Origin: UBA5794 sp964196275
Lineage (GTDB): Bacteria > Actinomycetota > Acidimicrobiia > Spongiisociales > UBA5794
Length of the DNA stretch: 23,251 bases
NCBI GenBank assembly: GCA_964196275.1
Contig: CAXMSN010000089.1
Location: 1 to 23,251, forward strand
Direction: 5' to 3'
Part shown: one piece after another, positions 22,762 through 23,251 of the stretch
Layout: every line of letters begins with the position of its first letter
Position numbering within the stretch: position 1 is the stretch's first letter
Position numbers and translations under genes: made by a program
Notes under the pieces: generated by a model
Seen by the model: the letters and a program-made list of their open reading frames with translations, nothing else
Told to the model about the DNA's origin: nothing
Database searches by the model: none

Positions 22762-23251
22762 GGAGACTCTCGACGTTGGTCAGGAGTTCGCGGTCGGACC
22801 TCCTGGTTCTCGTGGGTGTGGTGGTGCTCCTGTCGATCCTTCCCGTTGCCCTCAATCCGTTCTTGCTCTCTGTCGCGACCGGGGTCCTGATCTTCGCTCT
22901 GGCCGCTATCGGATGGAACGTACTCTCCGGTTTTGCCGGTCAGTTCTCGTTCGGGCATGCAGCGTTCTTCGGCCTTGGCGCATACACGGTTGCGATCCTG
23001 TTGACGAAGTACTCAGTCTCACCGTGGATCGGTCTCCTTGCCGGCGGCGTTGTCGGTGGCGTGTTCGGTCTCCTCGTCGGTTGGGTCTCGTTTCGATTCG
23101 GCTTGAAAGGGGCATACTTCGCGTTGGCAACCTTCGCCGTGGCCGAGCTGCTTCGGATCACTTTCAACAACCTCGATTATCTCGGCGCAGGGATCGGAAT
23201 CACGATCCCTCTCGTTCACGGCGACGATTGGGGTCGCATGCAGTTCAGCGA
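22758..23251 (+). CDS. livM: Branched-chain-amino-acid-type ABC permease LivM (partial, C-terminus cut by window edge)
   Basis: The first 164 codons of the second Liv-type permease are visible. After a basic N-terminus (MRRLSTLVRSSR) come hydrophobic helices and the LivM hallmark LSGFAGQFSFGHAAFFGLGAY (core GQFSFGHAAFFGLGAY), then GLKGAYFALATFAVAEL. It would pair with LivH to form the channel. ATG at 22758 overlaps the livH stop (ATGA). The frame is open to the last base, so the gene continues beyond the window. Confidence 0.92.
   Translation, partial: MRRLSTLVRSSRSDLLVLVGVVVLLSILPVALNPFLLSVATGVLIFALAAIGWNVLSGFAGQFSFGHAAFFGLGAYTVAILLTKYSVSPWIGLLAGGVVGGVFGLLVGWVSFRFGLKGAYFALATFAVAELLRITFNNLDYLGAGIGITIPLVHGDDWGRMQFS

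Overview
The window looks like a catabolic gene island from a GC-rich actinobacterium. Both extracellular binding lipoproteins carry Thr/Ala/Pro-rich linkers directly after the lipobox cysteine. From general knowledge that style is common in Acidimicrobiia and related Actinomycetota, so the placement is an inference. Genes are packed tightly, mostly with ATGA/GTGA or slightly longer overlaps, and I see no tRNA, rRNA, CRISPR array, insertion sequence or transcription-factor gene. Only the outermost two genes are cut by the window edges.

Layout. (1) Positions 1-11079, minus strand: one apparent operon, read right to left. It encodes a family-5 solute-binding lipoprotein, two Dpp/Opp-type permeases, a carboxymuconolactone-decarboxylase-like protein, an acetoacetate-decarboxylase-like protein, a DHDPS/NAL-family lyase, an isochorismatase-family hydrolase, two Dpp/Opp-type ATPases, and the molybdopterin and 2Fe-2S subunits of a xanthine-dehydrogenase-family hydroxylase. 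The last gene runs off the left edge. The four enzyme genes sit between the permease and ATPase genes of one transporter. (2) 11289-14681, plus: a six-helix membrane protein, an HsaA-like flavin monooxygenase and an amidohydrolase. (3) 14697-15987, minus: an EthD-like small protein and a HpcH/HpaI (CitE-like) lyase. (4) 16081-20256, plus: a family III CoA-transferase, a cyclase-family hydrolase, an MmgE/PrpD protein and an SDR-fold protein with an eroded active site. (5) 20420-23251, plus: a branched-chain-amino-acid-type ABC importer (binding lipoprotein, LivH, and LivM cut by the right edge).

How it may work together (inference). Two importers bring in one or more polar organic substrates. 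A molybdenum hydroxylase and a flavin monooxygenase oxygenate a ring. Three unrelated metal- or cysteine-dependent hydrolases (isochorismatase type, amidohydrolase, cyclase type) could open amide or lactam bonds or deaminate. The aldolase-type, ADC-like, CoA-transferase, CitE-like and PrpD proteins could process the resulting oxo- and dicarboxylic acids into central metabolism. This gene mix fits degradation of a nitrogen heterocycle or similar cyclic amide, but I cannot match it to a described pathway.

Non-coding points worth attention: TTCC-N7-GGAA-type palindromes in two divergent promoter regions, with a weaker copy before the third transport operon; a perfect 14-bp inverted repeat at the livH start; a four-copy array of an ATTGRC motif at exact 12-nt spacing before the SDR gene; and a 16-bp tandem duplication before the second binding-protein gene.
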